A DNA stretch of 64,000 nt from an uncultured Olsenella sp. (GTDB lineage Bacteria; Actinomycetota; Coriobacteriia; Coriobacteriales; Atopobiaceae), in contig UQIF01000003.1 in assembly GCA_900540955.1 (NCBI GenBank), positions 1-64,000 on the forward strand, given 5' to 3'. Shown one piece after another: positions 40,387 to 49,284 of the stretch. Position 1 is the first letter of the stretch. The number at the start of each line of letters is the position of its first letter. The translations under genes were made by a program, and so were the position numbers. The notes beneath the pieces were generated by a model. That model saw only the letters and a list, made by a program, of their open reading frames with translations, ran no database searches and was not told the DNA's origin.

Positions 40387-43236
40387 ATGGGTAGAAGAAA
40401 TACACTTAAGTCATTTCTTGTCCTGACGCTTTGCGTTCTTCTTGCTACTTCGGCGCTTGTTCCGGCCGCTTTTGCAAAAGACGAGAGCGAGTCTTGGGAC
40501 GATGATGGCGTCGCTGCCCGCCCGGTTGAGGGTGAGGACCTTGGCGAGTCAGAAGACGAAGACCGCTACGCTATCGATGGCCAAATGGAGGCTGATGGCG
40601 ATTTTGACGTAGAGTCAGATGCCCAGCCAGCCGCTGGCGATTCCGATAGCGAAACGCCTCCCAACCCGCGCCACATGTGGAGCCCTCAGAACATGGCTGG
40701 TGAGGACGCCATTATGCTGATGAGCACTTACGGCACAAACTGGAGCGGAAAGAACTTCTATAACGGGTACGGCAACCTGTGGTGCGCTAATGGCAAGAAG
40801 GTCATTGACGTTTCCTTCTGGAACAGCACTATTGACTGGACAAAAGTAAAGAACGGCGACGTTGATGGCGCAGTTCTGAGAATTGGCTACGGAGAGGGCG
40901 TCGAGGACACCCGTTTTGCCCAGAACCTCGCGGGCGTCCGCAGCGTGGGCATGCCTTACGGCGTGTATCTGTACAGTTATGCCTATGATGCGGACTTTGC
41001 CCGCAAGGAGGCGAACGGTACGGCTGACTTGCTTGACAAGTACGGCTGCAAGGATCTCTCGCTGCCTATTTTCTATGACATCGAGGCTTTCGAATGGTCT
41101 GCGCATGCGACCCCGACGACGCCCGCCCAATACGAGCCGATTATCCGCACGTATATCGATACGATGGCTGCCCGAGGATACAAGAACGTCCAAGTGTACT
41201 CCTACCGCTCTTACATGCAGAATCAGCTTAAGTCGGACTACATCTGGTCGAAGACTTCATGGATTGCCGAATATGGGTCGAGTCTCAATATCACTAATGA
41301 TAAATACAGCGGGGATTACGGCTGGCAGTACACAAGCTCCGGTAGCGTAAATGGCATTAACGGCGATGTCGATCTGAGCGCCTTTACGGGCTTTAGCGCT
41401 GGCGGCTTCAATGTAACAAATCTAGATAAAGTATCCATTCCTGATGGAGAGTACTATATCAACTCGACGCTTGCACCAGCCTCCGGCGTCGATCTGCGTG
41501 GGGGCGGGACCGCGAACGGCACCGTGACCCAGCTCTACCGGGGAGATGGCGTTGCGGCTCAGAAGTTCGTATTTGCCCGTCAGTCAGACGGCAGCTATGT
41601 AATTAAAAACGCGGCGTCGGGTCGGGTGCTCGATGTCTCCGGTGGGCAGGCGGGCAATTCGGCAAAAGTCCAGCTGTGGGATGAAAATGGAAGCACCGCT
41701 CAGCGTTGGATCGTCCGTGACTCTGGCTCGGGGTACTACCTGCAGTCCGCGCTCGGCAATTGGGTTCTCGATATCAACGGTGGGTCAAGCGCCAACGGCA
41801 CCGCAATCACACTCTACACTCCAAACGGCACCGACGCTCAGAAGTTCATGCTCGCCTCTACCGACGAGAGCGGCATTATCGAGGGGCTTCCGGTGTCTGT
41901 GACCCTTGCGGACAACGACGGGTTTGGACTCGACGTCACCGGCGGCTCTCTCGATGATGGAGCCGCGGCCCAGCTTTACGCAAAGAACGGTACCGACGCG
42001 CAGCTCTTTGTATTCAAACGCACGGGCAACGGCGTCTATTCGATTCAAAACGTTAAGTCTGGAAAGATGCTTGACGTCTGGAGCGGCAGCGTTTCGAATT
42101 CAGCCAAAGTCGATCAATACCAGGACAACGGGACCGCCGCTCAACGCTGGTGTGTGCGAAGCTACGGCAATAAGGGCGTCTCGCTCGTGAGTTTCAAGTC
42201 AGGGAAGGCGTTGGACGTTCGCTCCGGGGTAATCGCTTCGGGAACGCCCCTGCAGATCTACTCCGCCAACGGAACAGCCGCTCAGAGGTGGAGGCTTACT
42301 CGGTCGCTCTCAACCTCTGAGCGTGCTTCTCAGGCTGCCAAGGACCATAAGGGCACGGTTTCGCCGGGGTCTTACTACGTGAAGAGCGCAAAGGATGCCT
42401 CCAAGGTTCTCGATGCTGCTGGTGCCGGGCTCTCTTGCGGTACGAACGTCTGGCTATACCAGAAGAACAACACCGCAGCCCAGCAATGGGCGGTCTCGGA
42501 AGACGCCGACGGCTACCTTACCTTCATTAACGAGAACTCCGGCCTGGCGCTTGACGTCTCGGGTGGCGTCGCCAACAACGGTGCGAACGTCCAGCTTTAT
42601 TCCCCCAACGGAACTAAAGCCCAGAAATGGATTGCGCAGAAAGCGGACGACGGCTCCGTTTCGATTGTCTCCGCAGCGAATCCGGACTTCTCCCTGGACC
42701 TATCGGCGGGACAAACCGCGAACCAGACGAACGTCCAGCTCTATGCTTCGAATGGCACTGCGGCGCAGAAGTATGTTCTCGAGGAGGCCGCCAGGCCTGT
42801 GCCTGATGGCACGTACGTTATCCTGAGCGCAAAGAACCGGAATACGGCGCTTGACGTTCAATGGGGCTCGATGAGTGACGGTGCGAACGTGTGGCTTTAC
42901 GACGTGAACAACACCGTTGCCCAACAATGGAGAGTGACGAATAACGCAGACGGCACGTTGATGCTTGTGAACGCCAAGTCGAATAAGGCGTTGGATATCT
43001 GTTACGGTGGCACCGCGAGTGGGACCAATGTCTGGCAGTATGCGTCAAACGGCACCACTGCTCAAAGGTGGATTCCTATCAGTAATGCAGACGGGAGCAT
43101 TACGCTTCGCTCGGCATCCAATCCAAAGCTAGCCCTCGATGTCAGCGCGGGACAGGCCGTCAGCGGCTCTAATATCCAGGTCTATGCTCTCAACGGCACT
43201 GCTGCTCAGAACTTTATGTTCAAAGCGGTGAACTAG
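40387..43236 (+). CDS. Secreted GH25 muramidase with 12 ricin-type repeats
   Basis: 949 aa. Signal peptide (residues 1-35, ending AAFA), an acidic linker, then a GH25 lysozyme domain (about 137-335). The GH25 domain shows IDVSFWNSTIDW, YGVYLYSYA, the catalytic DxE in FYDIEAFEW, and WQYTSSGSVNGINGDVDLSAF. After it come twelve repeats with an (A)Q-x-(W/F/Y) core (AQKFVF, AQRWIV, AQKFML, AQLFVF, AQRWCV, AQRWRL, AQQWAV, AQKWIA, AQKYVL, AQQWRV, AQRWIP, AQNFMF), that is four beta-trefoils. It probably cleaves peptidoglycan while bound to wall glycan; the enzyme at 59060 has the same count. Confidence 0.93.
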   Translation: MGRRNTLKSFLVLTLCVLLATSALVPAAFAKDESESWDDDGVAARPVEGEDLGESEDEDRYAIDGQMEADGDFDVESDAQPAAGDSDSETPPNPRHMWSPQNMAGEDAIMLMSTYGTNWSGKNFYNGYGNLWCANGKKVIDVSFWNSTIDWTKVKNGDVDGAVLRIGYGEGVEDTRFAQNLAGVRSVGMPYGVYLYSYAYDADFARKEANGTADLLDKYGCKDLSLPIFYDIEAFEWSAHATPTTPAQYEPIIRTYIDTMAARGYKNVQVYSYRSYMQNQLKSDYIWSKTSWIAEYGSSLNITNDKYSGDYGWQYTSSGSVNGINGDVDLSAFTGFSAGGFNVTNLDKVSIPDGEYYINSTLAPASGVDLRGGGTANGTVTQLYRGDGVAAQKFVFARQSDGSYVIKNAASGRVLDVSGGQAGNSAKVQLWDENGSTAQRWIVRDSGSGYYLQSALGNWVLDINGGSSANGTAITLYTPNGTDAQKFMLASTDESGIIEGLPVSVTLADNDGFGLDVTGGSLDDGAAAQLYAKNGTDAQLFVFKRTGNGVYSIQNVKSGKMLDVWSGSVSNSAKVDQYQDNGTAAQRWCVRSYGNKGVSLVSFKSGKALDVRSGVIASGTPLQIYSANGTAAQRWRLTRSLSTSERASQAAKDHKGTVSPGSYYVKSAKDASKVLDAAGAGLSCGTNVWLYQKNNTAAQQWAVSEDADGYLTFINENSGLALDVSGGVANNGANVQLYSPNGTKAQKWIAQKADDGSVSIVSAANPDFSLDLSAGQTANQTNVQLYASNGTAAQKYVLEEAARPVPDGTYVILSAKNRNTALDVQWGSMSDGANVWLYDVNNTVAQQWRVTNNADGTLMLVNAKSNKALDICYGGTASGTNVWQYASNGTTAQRWIPISNADGSITLRSASNPKLALDVSAGQAVSGSNIQVYALNGTAAQNFMFKAVN

Positions 43237-43238
43237 AT

Positions 43239-44204
43239 ATGATGCAATCGCCCATCCAAGAGGTTGTCTGTTCGGAGATGGCGGAGCTTGATTGCCGTCT
43301 GTACGTCAAGCGAGACGATCTGATCCCATATGCTTTTGGGGGGAACAAGGTTCGTATCGCCGCTGAGTTCATGAACGATATGAAAGCGCGCGACTGCAGC
43401 GCCCTCATCATGTACGGGGATCTACGAAGCAACTTGTGCCGTGTGCTTGCATTTATGTGCCGACGTGACAACGTGCCCTGCCTTATGGTCGCGACGAGCG
43501 AGAATGCCGATGACACAGCCCCCTCTTTCAACGAGGACATCGTGCGCCGGCTTGGAGTTGAGGTCCTTGTTTGCGAGAAAGTCGGGATTGCCGCGGCGGT
43601 CGACAGGGCTTTCGCGCTTCTCCGTGCCCGTGGTCTTAATCCGTACTACATCTACGGTGACCGTACGGGCTCTGGCAATGAAGGAACAGCGGCAAATGCC
43701 TATGCGAAGGCATATCGGGAGATCTGCGCTCAGGAGCGCGAGCTCGGCCTTTCCTTCGACCGCTTGATGGTGCCCTACGGTACCGGTTGCACCCTTGGCG
43801 GATTAATCTGCGGCTCCCTTGCAGAGGGAGATAAGCGGAAGATCACGGGCATCTCAATTTCGTCTAGAACGCCGGAGCGGGCCATGGGCATCCTGCGGGA
43901 TACCGTTACCGGTTGGTATGCTAAGAGGGGAATTTCTGCGCCGGCTGAATTCGAGGACGCACTCGATTTGCGGTGCAATTACAACTGCGGCGGTTATGGC
44001 TCTCGAGATGCCCGGGTCGACGATCTTATTGAGCATATGCTGCTTGAAAATGCGCTTCCGCTCGATCCGACGTACACGGGAAAGGCGCTGCGCGGCGCAA
44101 TTGACTGTCTTAAGGACGATAACGCAAGGCATCAGAACATTCTTTTCCTTCATACGGGCGGCACGCCGCTCTTCTATGATTACCTCCGCTCGACCGCCCG
44201 CTAG
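43239..44204 (+). CDS. PLP enzyme of the D-cysteine desulfhydrase / ACC deaminase family
   Basis: 321 aa, beginning 2 bp after the muramidase stop. Fold-type II PLP enzyme. Seen: LYVKRDDLIPYAFGGNKVR with the PLP lysine, MVATSENADD, YYIYGDRTGSGNEGTAANAY, the phosphate-binding MVPYGTGCTLGGLICG, and FLHTGGTPLFYDY at the end. Family members remove ammonia from D-cysteine or ACC, and others act on D-amino acids or amino sugars. Inside a glycan locus it may supply or recycle an amino acid for decoration, but the substrate is unproven. Confidence 0.85.
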   Translation: MMQSPIQEVVCSEMAELDCRLYVKRDDLIPYAFGGNKVRIAAEFMNDMKARDCSALIMYGDLRSNLCRVLAFMCRRDNVPCLMVATSENADDTAPSFNEDIVRRLGVEVLVCEKVGIAAAVDRAFALLRARGLNPYYIYGDRTGSGNEGTAANAYAKAYREICAQERELGLSFDRLMVPYGTGCTLGGLICGSLAEGDKRKITGISISSRTPERAMGILRDTVTGWYAKRGISAPAEFEDALDLRCNYNCGGYGSRDARVDDLIEHMLLENALPLDPTYTGKALRGAIDCLKDDNARHQNILFLHTGGTPLFYDYLRSTAR

Positions 44205-44224
44205 CCACCAGGAGTAAGATCCTT

Positions 44225-45151
44225 ATGTCCAAGCTCGTCTCTGTCGTAATTCCTTGCTATAACTCAGAGCACTCGATTGCCGAGGTAGTCGAACTAACCA
44301 TGGCCGAGTTCGCTAAAATGCCTGAGTTTGAATGCGAATTCGTCCTTGTTAACGACAATTCATCCGATGGGACGTTCGGGGAGATTCGCCGCTTGGGTTC
44401 CCTGTACAAGAACGTCTACGGCGTAAGCCTTATGCGAAATTTCGGCCAACATAACGGCCTTATGTGTGCCATGAACTACACAAATGGTGACTACGTGCTC
44501 GGCATGGACGATGACATGCAGACGCACCCATCTCAAATTCCTACGATTCTGCATAAGATGGAGGAGGGCTTCGACCTTGTATACGGCGTTTATCGCCAGA
44601 GCACGAACGGATCTATAAAGAACTTCACGAGTTGGCTCAATAAGAAAACAAGCCGAATCCTGCTTGGGCGTCCCAAAAACATCCAGTCTTCCAACTTCTG
44701 GTGTATTACCCGTCAGGTTCGTGATGAGGTTATCAAATACAAAAATTACAGCCCCTACGTCGATGGCATTTTTTATCGTGTGACCCACAATATCGGCAAC
44801 GTTACCATCGAGCATCACGAGCGTGAGTATGGTCAGTCGGGATATACGCTCAAAAAGCTCATCAAACAGTGGATGGCTTATTTCAATTTCTCGGTCATTC
44901 CCCTGCGTATCGCTTCGGTTATCGGTGTTGTTTCGGCGCTCATTGGCTTTGTTATGGCGATCGTAACTGTGATTCGCAAGCTTATGGACCCTACTATGAT
45001 GATGGGCTGGGCTTCTACGATCTCCTTAATGGTCTTTTTCTTTGGTCTTGTGCTAATGGTCCTTGGAATCATCGGCGAGTATGTTGGGGATTTGGTGCTA
45101 GCCGTTAACGGAACGCCCCAGTTTATCGTTCGGGATAAGGTGAACCTGTAG
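44225..45151 (+). CDS. Family 2 glycosyltransferase, ArnC/GtrB-like
   Basis: 308 aa. A GT-A domain (residues 1-225) with SVVIPCYNSEHSI, NDNSSDGT, LMRNFGQHNGLMCAMNY and the metal motif LGMDDDMQTHPSQ, then two membrane segments (about 230-255 and 265-290). This is the plan of polyprenyl-phosphate glycosyltransferases (ArnC, GtrB, DPM1-like). The next two genes are SMR-type proteins like ArnE/ArnF. The three together look like a unit that loads a sugar on undecaprenyl phosphate and flips it outward. Confidence 0.9.
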   Translation: MSKLVSVVIPCYNSEHSIAEVVELTMAEFAKMPEFECEFVLVNDNSSDGTFGEIRRLGSLYKNVYGVSLMRNFGQHNGLMCAMNYTNGDYVLGMDDDMQTHPSQIPTILHKMEEGFDLVYGVYRQSTNGSIKNFTSWLNKKTSRILLGRPKNIQSSNFWCITRQVRDEVIKYKNYSPYVDGIFYRVTHNIGNVTIEHHEREYGQSGYTLKKLIKQWMAYFNFSVIPLRIASVIGVVSALIGFVMAIVTVIRKLMDPTMMMGWASTISLMVFFFGLVLMVLGIIGEYVGDLVLAVNGTPQFIVRDKVNL

Positions 45152-45507
45152 TGGCTCATGGGAACGCAAAGACGCTTCTGGGTCTCCACTTGCTGCTCGC
45201 GATCTACTCTCTGTGCAGCATTTGCGGCAAGCTTGCGTCTGGTTTTGCTTTTTTGAGCTGGCAGTTCATTCTTTGCTATGGCGGAATGATTGCGGTCTTG
45301 GGCGTCTACGCCATTGGATGGCAACAGATAATCAAGCGCATGCCGCTCACTTCGGCGTATGCGAATAAAGCCGTTACTATTGTTTGGGGCATCATTTGGG
45401 GTGCGTTGCTGTTCCATGAGGCGGTGACGCCGATGAAGCTGCTCGGCTCCGCTATCGTGCTTACCGGCGTTGTGCTCTTCTCGTTGGCAGACGGGGAGGG
45501 CGAATAA
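45151..45507 (+). CDS. SMR-type small membrane protein, ArnE/F-like (subunit 1)
   Basis: 118 aa, GTG start overlapping the transferase stop by one base. Four hydrophobic segments, with LASGFAFLSWQFILCYGG, the conserved P/A-rich LTSAYANKAVTIVWG and a C-terminal GSAIVLTGVVLFSLAD. SMR family proteins export drugs, but small pairs next to ArnC-like genes flip undecaprenyl-linked sugars. Context supports the latter. One-base overlaps on both sides indicate a tight operon. Confidence 0.82.
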   Translation: MAHGNAKTLLGLHLLLAIYSLCSICGKLASGFAFLSWQFILCYGGMIAVLGVYAIGWQQIIKRMPLTSAYANKAVTIVWGIIWGALLFHEAVTPMKLLGSAIVLTGVVLFSLADGEGE

Positions 45508-45860
45508 TGGACACGACGGTGCTGCTCTATGCGGGAATCAACCTATTTGGTGTGTTCATTTCCGCTATTTCCCAAGTCATGCTCAAGAAATCGGCAATGC
45601 AAGATCACGACAGCGCCATTAAGGAGTACTTGAACCCTCTTGTGGTGTTTGCTTACGTGATGTTTGTGGGCTCGACCTTGCTCTCCGTAATCGCATACAA
45701 GGGCATCCCCCTTTCTATGGGGCCAATCCTTGAGGCGACGGGCTACATCTATGTGACGATTTTTGGCGTGACGATCTTCCATGAGAAGATGAACAAAAAG
45801 AAGGTTCTGGCGCTAGCCCTTATCATCGGGGGCATCGCTGTCTACTCGCTGGGCGTCTAG
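45507..45860 (+). CDS. SMR-type small membrane protein, ArnE/F-like (subunit 2)
   Basis: 117 aa, one-base overlap with the gene before. Four hydrophobic segments; seen are NLFGVFISAISQVMLKKSA, the Gly/Pro-rich KGIPLSMGPILEATGYIYV and FGVTIFHEKMNKKK. It probably forms a heterodimer with the preceding protein as in ArnEF. A hairpin follows and ends the group. Confidence 0.82.
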   Translation: MDTTVLLYAGINLFGVFISAISQVMLKKSAMQDHDSAIKEYLNPLVVFAYVMFVGSTLLSVIAYKGIPLSMGPILEATGYIYVTIFGVTIFHEKMNKKKVLALALIIGGIAVYSLGV

Positions 45861-45884
45861 AAACTCAATTGAATGAATGAACGC

Positions 45885-45920
45885 GACCGTGGATTGCCTA
45901 TGCCTTGGCAATCCATGGTC
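45885..45920. terminator. Hairpin between convergent genes
   Basis: GACCGTGGATTGCC (45885-45898) pairs with GGCAATCCATGGTC (45907-45920), a 14-bp stem with one G-U, between the SMR gene and the converging dipeptidase. GATTTTA follows, so the T-run is weak. Confidence 0.7.
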
Positions 45921-45946
45921 ATCGATTTTAAGCCTTGAAGAACAGC

Positions 45947-47191
45947 TTACATTCCCTGCTCATATCTGCTAAAAAACCCGTACGCGTTTCGGAAGAACAT
46001 CTTGTTGACCACGTCCCGCCCAAAACGCTCGGCGAGCCTGATGTTCAAGTCGGGCATCTGCGAGCACGACTCGATCCACTCGGGGACGTCGCTTCCGTCG
46101 TAGTCGGTACCGATCGCGATGACGTCCTCGCCCCCGAGTGCAAGCCAGTGGTCTACGTGCGCGCAGAGCTCGTCGAAGGTCACTTCGCCGCTCGACGGGG
46201 CCGGACGCTCGGTGATGTAGCTGCGGTAGAGGTTCAGTCCCGCAAGGCCGCCCATATCCACGAGGGCGCGGAACATGTCATCGGTGAGGTTGCGTGGGAC
46301 GTTGCAAACGGCCCGCGAGTTGGAGTGTGAGGCGACAAAGGGGCGCTTGTGGATGGAAAGCAGGTCGTTGAAACCCTCGTCGTTGAGGTGGGACACGTCG
46401 ACAACGATGTCTCCCTCCTCGAATTTACTTACTACTTGCTTGCCCATGGCGGTCAGGCCGTCGGTCGTCGAGGGGCTGCTTCCCAGCGAGTTCTTTCCGC
46501 CCCAGGTAAGTGATGACATTACAATGCCGTCAGAGATCATCTCGTCGACAACGCCGAGATCATCGCCGATCATGCTCGCGTTCTCGATCGAAAGAAGCGC
46601 GGCGACCTTGCCGCTGCGGACCGCCTCCATGGCGACCTGCATTGCGGTCTTGCCGCCTCCGGGGCGGGCCAAGACCGCGATGTCGGAGTTATTCTGCTCG
46701 ATGTCGTACGCGAAGCGGTTACGGGCCTTGCGGTAATAGGCGAGCGCGGCTGCGGGCTCGTCGGTGTCCATCCAGATGCCGAAGCACTGGAAATAGGAGA
46801 GCTGCTGCATCCTCGTGAGGTCCAGAGCGCCTTTGTTCTGACGCAAATCCCCGGCTTCAGATGAGGGATCGAAACCGACGTTCACGAGGAAGTTTTGCCA
46901 GCATTCGCTATCCTGCATTTCTCGTCTGCCGAGGGTGTCGCTGTGGAGGTCGAAGACCGCGAGTTTGCCGTCTACCAGGCCCTCATCGTCTGAAGTAGCG
47001 TTGTTGGACGATTCTGGCACCTCCTCGGCATCTGTTCGTTGACTGGTGCTCCCTGCTTGCTCATTAGGTTGTTGATTGAGCTGTTGAGCAGTGTTGCCGG
47101 TTTGCGCGCAGCCGGAAAGGCCAAGCGCCATCACTCCAGTGCCTGTAAGAAACGCACGACGAGATATGCTGCTATTAGAAGTGAGGTGCAT
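45947..47191 (-). CDS. Tat-exported lipoprotein M19 dipeptidase
   Basis: 414 aa from the ATG at 47191 (GCGAGGAG about 8 bp upstream); a GTG at 47200 is too close to that site. Seen: twin-arginine signal SISRRAFLTGTGVMALG with lipobox LSGC, a Gln/Ser/Glu-rich linker of about 50 residues, then the M19 domain: FDLHSDTLGRR, LLSIENASM, MSSLTWGGKNSLG, VDVSHLNDEGF, ASHSNSRAVCNVPRNLTDD and IGTDYDGSDVP. Paralog of the cytoplasmic enzyme at 17883. Outside the membrane it could trim wall-peptide fragments. Confidence 0.92.
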   Translation of the reverse strand: MHLTSNSSISRRAFLTGTGVMALGLSGCAQTGNTAQQLNQQPNEQAGSTSQRTDAEEVPESSNNATSDDEGLVDGKLAVFDLHSDTLGRREMQDSECWQNFLVNVGFDPSSEAGDLRQNKGALDLTRMQQLSYFQCFGIWMDTDEPAAALAYYRKARNRFAYDIEQNNSDIAVLARPGGGKTAMQVAMEAVRSGKVAALLSIENASMIGDDLGVVDEMISDGIVMSSLTWGGKNSLGSSPSTTDGLTAMGKQVVSKFEEGDIVVDVSHLNDEGFNDLLSIHKRPFVASHSNSRAVCNVPRNLTDDMFRALVDMGGLAGLNLYRSYITERPAPSSGEVTFDELCAHVDHWLALGGEDVIAIGTDYDGSDVPEWIESCSQMPDLNIRLAERFGRDVVNKMFFRNAYGFFSRYEQGM

Positions 47192-47209
47192 GGGAATCAC
47201 TCCTCGCGG

Positions 47210-48667
47210 TTAGATGCAAAAGCCTATAACAACGCCGTGGTTATTTGTCGGGATGTCGTCTCCGCTTACGGCTCCGTTTGCCGACACCTTTAGACAGTCG
47301 TACGTCAGGTGCGGGTTTGCACTGCGGACCCACCAGTCGCACGAAGAGCCGTTGTAGGCGCGTTCGAGGACCCCGTTTGTACCGTAGGTGGAAACATTGC
47401 ATTGGGCAAAGAGCTCGTATTGGGTTCCCTCAGCCTCGGTCACGGCGTTGCACCACGTGTACTGGGCTGTTCCGTGCGTAGCGTTCCAAGCCTCGTTGCC
47501 GTCCTTGATGCCAGAAATCTCAACGAAGGAGGGAATCCACAGAGCATCTTTTGTGGTGGTCACGACTTCGGCTCCCATAGTCCCAGAGTTGGTACCGCCG
47601 CGGTTGTTTGTGTACTTCTTTGCGGGAGTGATCTGGCCTGTGAGGTCCGATGGCATAAGGTCGTAGAACTCGGTTGAGATGGACTTGCGAATGATCGAGC
47701 CTTCCCAACCGCCTCTGTTGTCGTCGGTGTAGTTCCAGGGGCAGAGTCCCAGCGCCTGGTCGAACAAGAACGTGAGGCCGATCTTGTTTCCGCTGGCGTC
47801 GACATCATGGTAAATCCCCACAATTCGGGCGCTGCACTTCTTGCCGTTAACGAGGGTTATGGTCTTGCTGCCCATCTGGGTGAGATCGCCGGACGCGTCG
47901 CAGAGGTTGTACTTTGCGGCAATCGCGACGGCATCCGATTTGGACCCCGCTGCGGTGATCTTGCCGGAGATCTCCTTCAACTCAGCCCAGGAATACTCGT
48001 CGACGGATGATTTGACGTCGTCCCTCTCTTTTGTTTCCTCGGATTCGATGGGCTCGGTGTGTTTATCATCGCTTACGATAACTTTGACCTTGCTTTCGTT
48101 GGGCTTCCTTTCGTCGTTTGGGGAGACACTGGACTGTTCTTGCTGTGCCGGTACAAGTCCAAACCAGTTGGTCTTCATGCCGGCGATGGCAACTCCGCCG
48201 CAGGCCAGGACTATAGCGGCGGCGATTCCGGCGATGGCCGCGGGATGCAGGCTGCGCTGCTTCTTTGGCGCTCCGTTCTCGGTCGTATCAAATGGTGCCC
48301 CGCACTGCTCGCAGAACATAGATCCCGGCTCGTAAGGGGCACCGCATTTCAGGCAGAAAGGCGACCTGGACTTTGTTCCGGGCCACTGCTTGGTTTCCGT
48401 AGATCGCTCGATTGCGATAGTGCTGCCCGTGTCGATGTCGCTACTGTCGTTGGTCTCGGCACTAAGGTCGGAACCGTCGAGGCGTGCACCGCATCGCTCG
48501 CAAAACACCCCTCCGGGCTCGTTCGGGGCGCCGCAGGAGGTGCAATAGACCTTCGGGGCTTCCCGCTGAGCCTCGACGGGGTCAAAGAACTTCGCAAGCT
48601 TGTGGCCGCAGTTCGTGCAGAAATCGGCATCGTCTTCGTTTCGAGCCCCGCAGAAATCGCAGAACAT
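47210..48667 (-). CDS. Zinc-ribbon membrane protein with DUF6273-like C-terminal domain
   Basis: 485 aa. Three zinc ribbons of CxxC...CxxC type in the first 125 residues (CDFCGARNEDDADFCTNCG, CTSCGAPNEPGGVFCERCG, CLKCGAPYEPGSMFCEQCG), one membrane segment near 145-165, a charged linker, and a C-terminal outer domain with WNYTDDNRGGWEGSIIR, WIPSFVEISG and DWWVRSANPH. The last part is the DUF6273 type found in many gut-bacterial surface proteins; its function is unknown. GAGAGGAAAC precedes the start. It shares a strand with the dipeptidase 18 bp downstream. Confidence 0.82.
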   Translation of the reverse strand: MFCDFCGARNEDDADFCTNCGHKLAKFFDPVEAQREAPKVYCTSCGAPNEPGGVFCERCGARLDGSDLSAETNDSSDIDTGSTIAIERSTETKQWPGTKSRSPFCLKCGAPYEPGSMFCEQCGAPFDTTENGAPKKQRSLHPAAIAGIAAAIVLACGGVAIAGMKTNWFGLVPAQQEQSSVSPNDERKPNESKVKVIVSDDKHTEPIESEETKERDDVKSSVDEYSWAELKEISGKITAAGSKSDAVAIAAKYNLCDASGDLTQMGSKTITLVNGKKCSARIVGIYHDVDASGNKIGLTFLFDQALGLCPWNYTDDNRGGWEGSIIRKSISTEFYDLMPSDLTGQITPAKKYTNNRGGTNSGTMGAEVVTTTKDALWIPSFVEISGIKDGNEAWNATHGTAQYTWCNAVTEAEGTQYELFAQCNVSTYGTNGVLERAYNGSSCDWWVRSANPHLTYDCLKVSANGAVSGDDIPTNNHGVVIGFCI

Positions 48668-48780
48668 GGAGTTTCCTCTCGTTTGGGTACATACAAGATC
48701 GTAACCCCATACTCAGGGCTGTTTGTTGCACAGCTGTCGGCGCTTCGTTGGCTGTTTGGACTCGTGCGGTTGGGCAGCAC

Positions 48781-49281
48781 ATGATCGACGGGTCTGTCCA
48801 GCCCATAGCCGAGCGCAGCCCCTTTACCAGTATGGATGTCGGCTCGGGAGAGTATATCCCCGCGGCGCTCCTGAGGCTCTCGCCTTGGTATACGACTGGC
48901 GAGGGGGACAACGCCTGGTTCGATTTCGAATCCTATTTCAAGGATCGCGGAACGAACGCAATTGCCGAAAACGGGGGCGCTGCTTTCGGGGCAACACGCG
49001 ATGGCCGAAGGACCGTGGTCGCTTAATCAAATCTGGGAGAGGGAGAAAAGCTGGAGATGCCGCTTCTTTACTATGTCGGTTACAGCGCGGTAGATCTGGA
49101 CACGGGTGTCTCGCTGGAGGTGTCCGAGAGCAACAACGGCTTGGTTAACGTGCAGACAGCGGCCTCATCCGGTGCAATCGCGGTTGAATACACCGGCACG
49201 TCTATTCAATATGTCACTCTTGCCATTTCTGCCATCACCCTTGTTGTGCTCACGGTGACCAGTTTCTTGAGGAGAAAATAA
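48781..49281 (+). pseudogene. C-terminal remnant of a large membrane protein (YfhO/PTPS-related type), interrupted
   Basis: One reading frame carries SPFTSMDVGSGEYIPAALL, FKDRGTNAIAENGG, then a TAA at 49024-49026. It continues in the same frame with MPLLYYVGYSAVDLDTGVSL, VEYTGTSIQYVTLAIS and a final membrane segment ending SFLRRK. The second part matches the end of large multi-pass proteins that act with polyprenyl sugar transferases. The N-terminal bulk is missing, so this is a truncated pseudogene with an extra stop. It ends 3 bp before a frameshifted glycosyltransferase that would be its natural partner. Confidence 0.7.
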
Positions 49282-49284
49282 ACA

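Noticed and set aside
1615..46600. AAAGAAG/CTTCTTT as an over-represented genome signal
   Set aside because: The heptamer is frequent on both strands, but many copies are Lys-Lys or Phe-Phe codons; without a background count I do not claim a signal.
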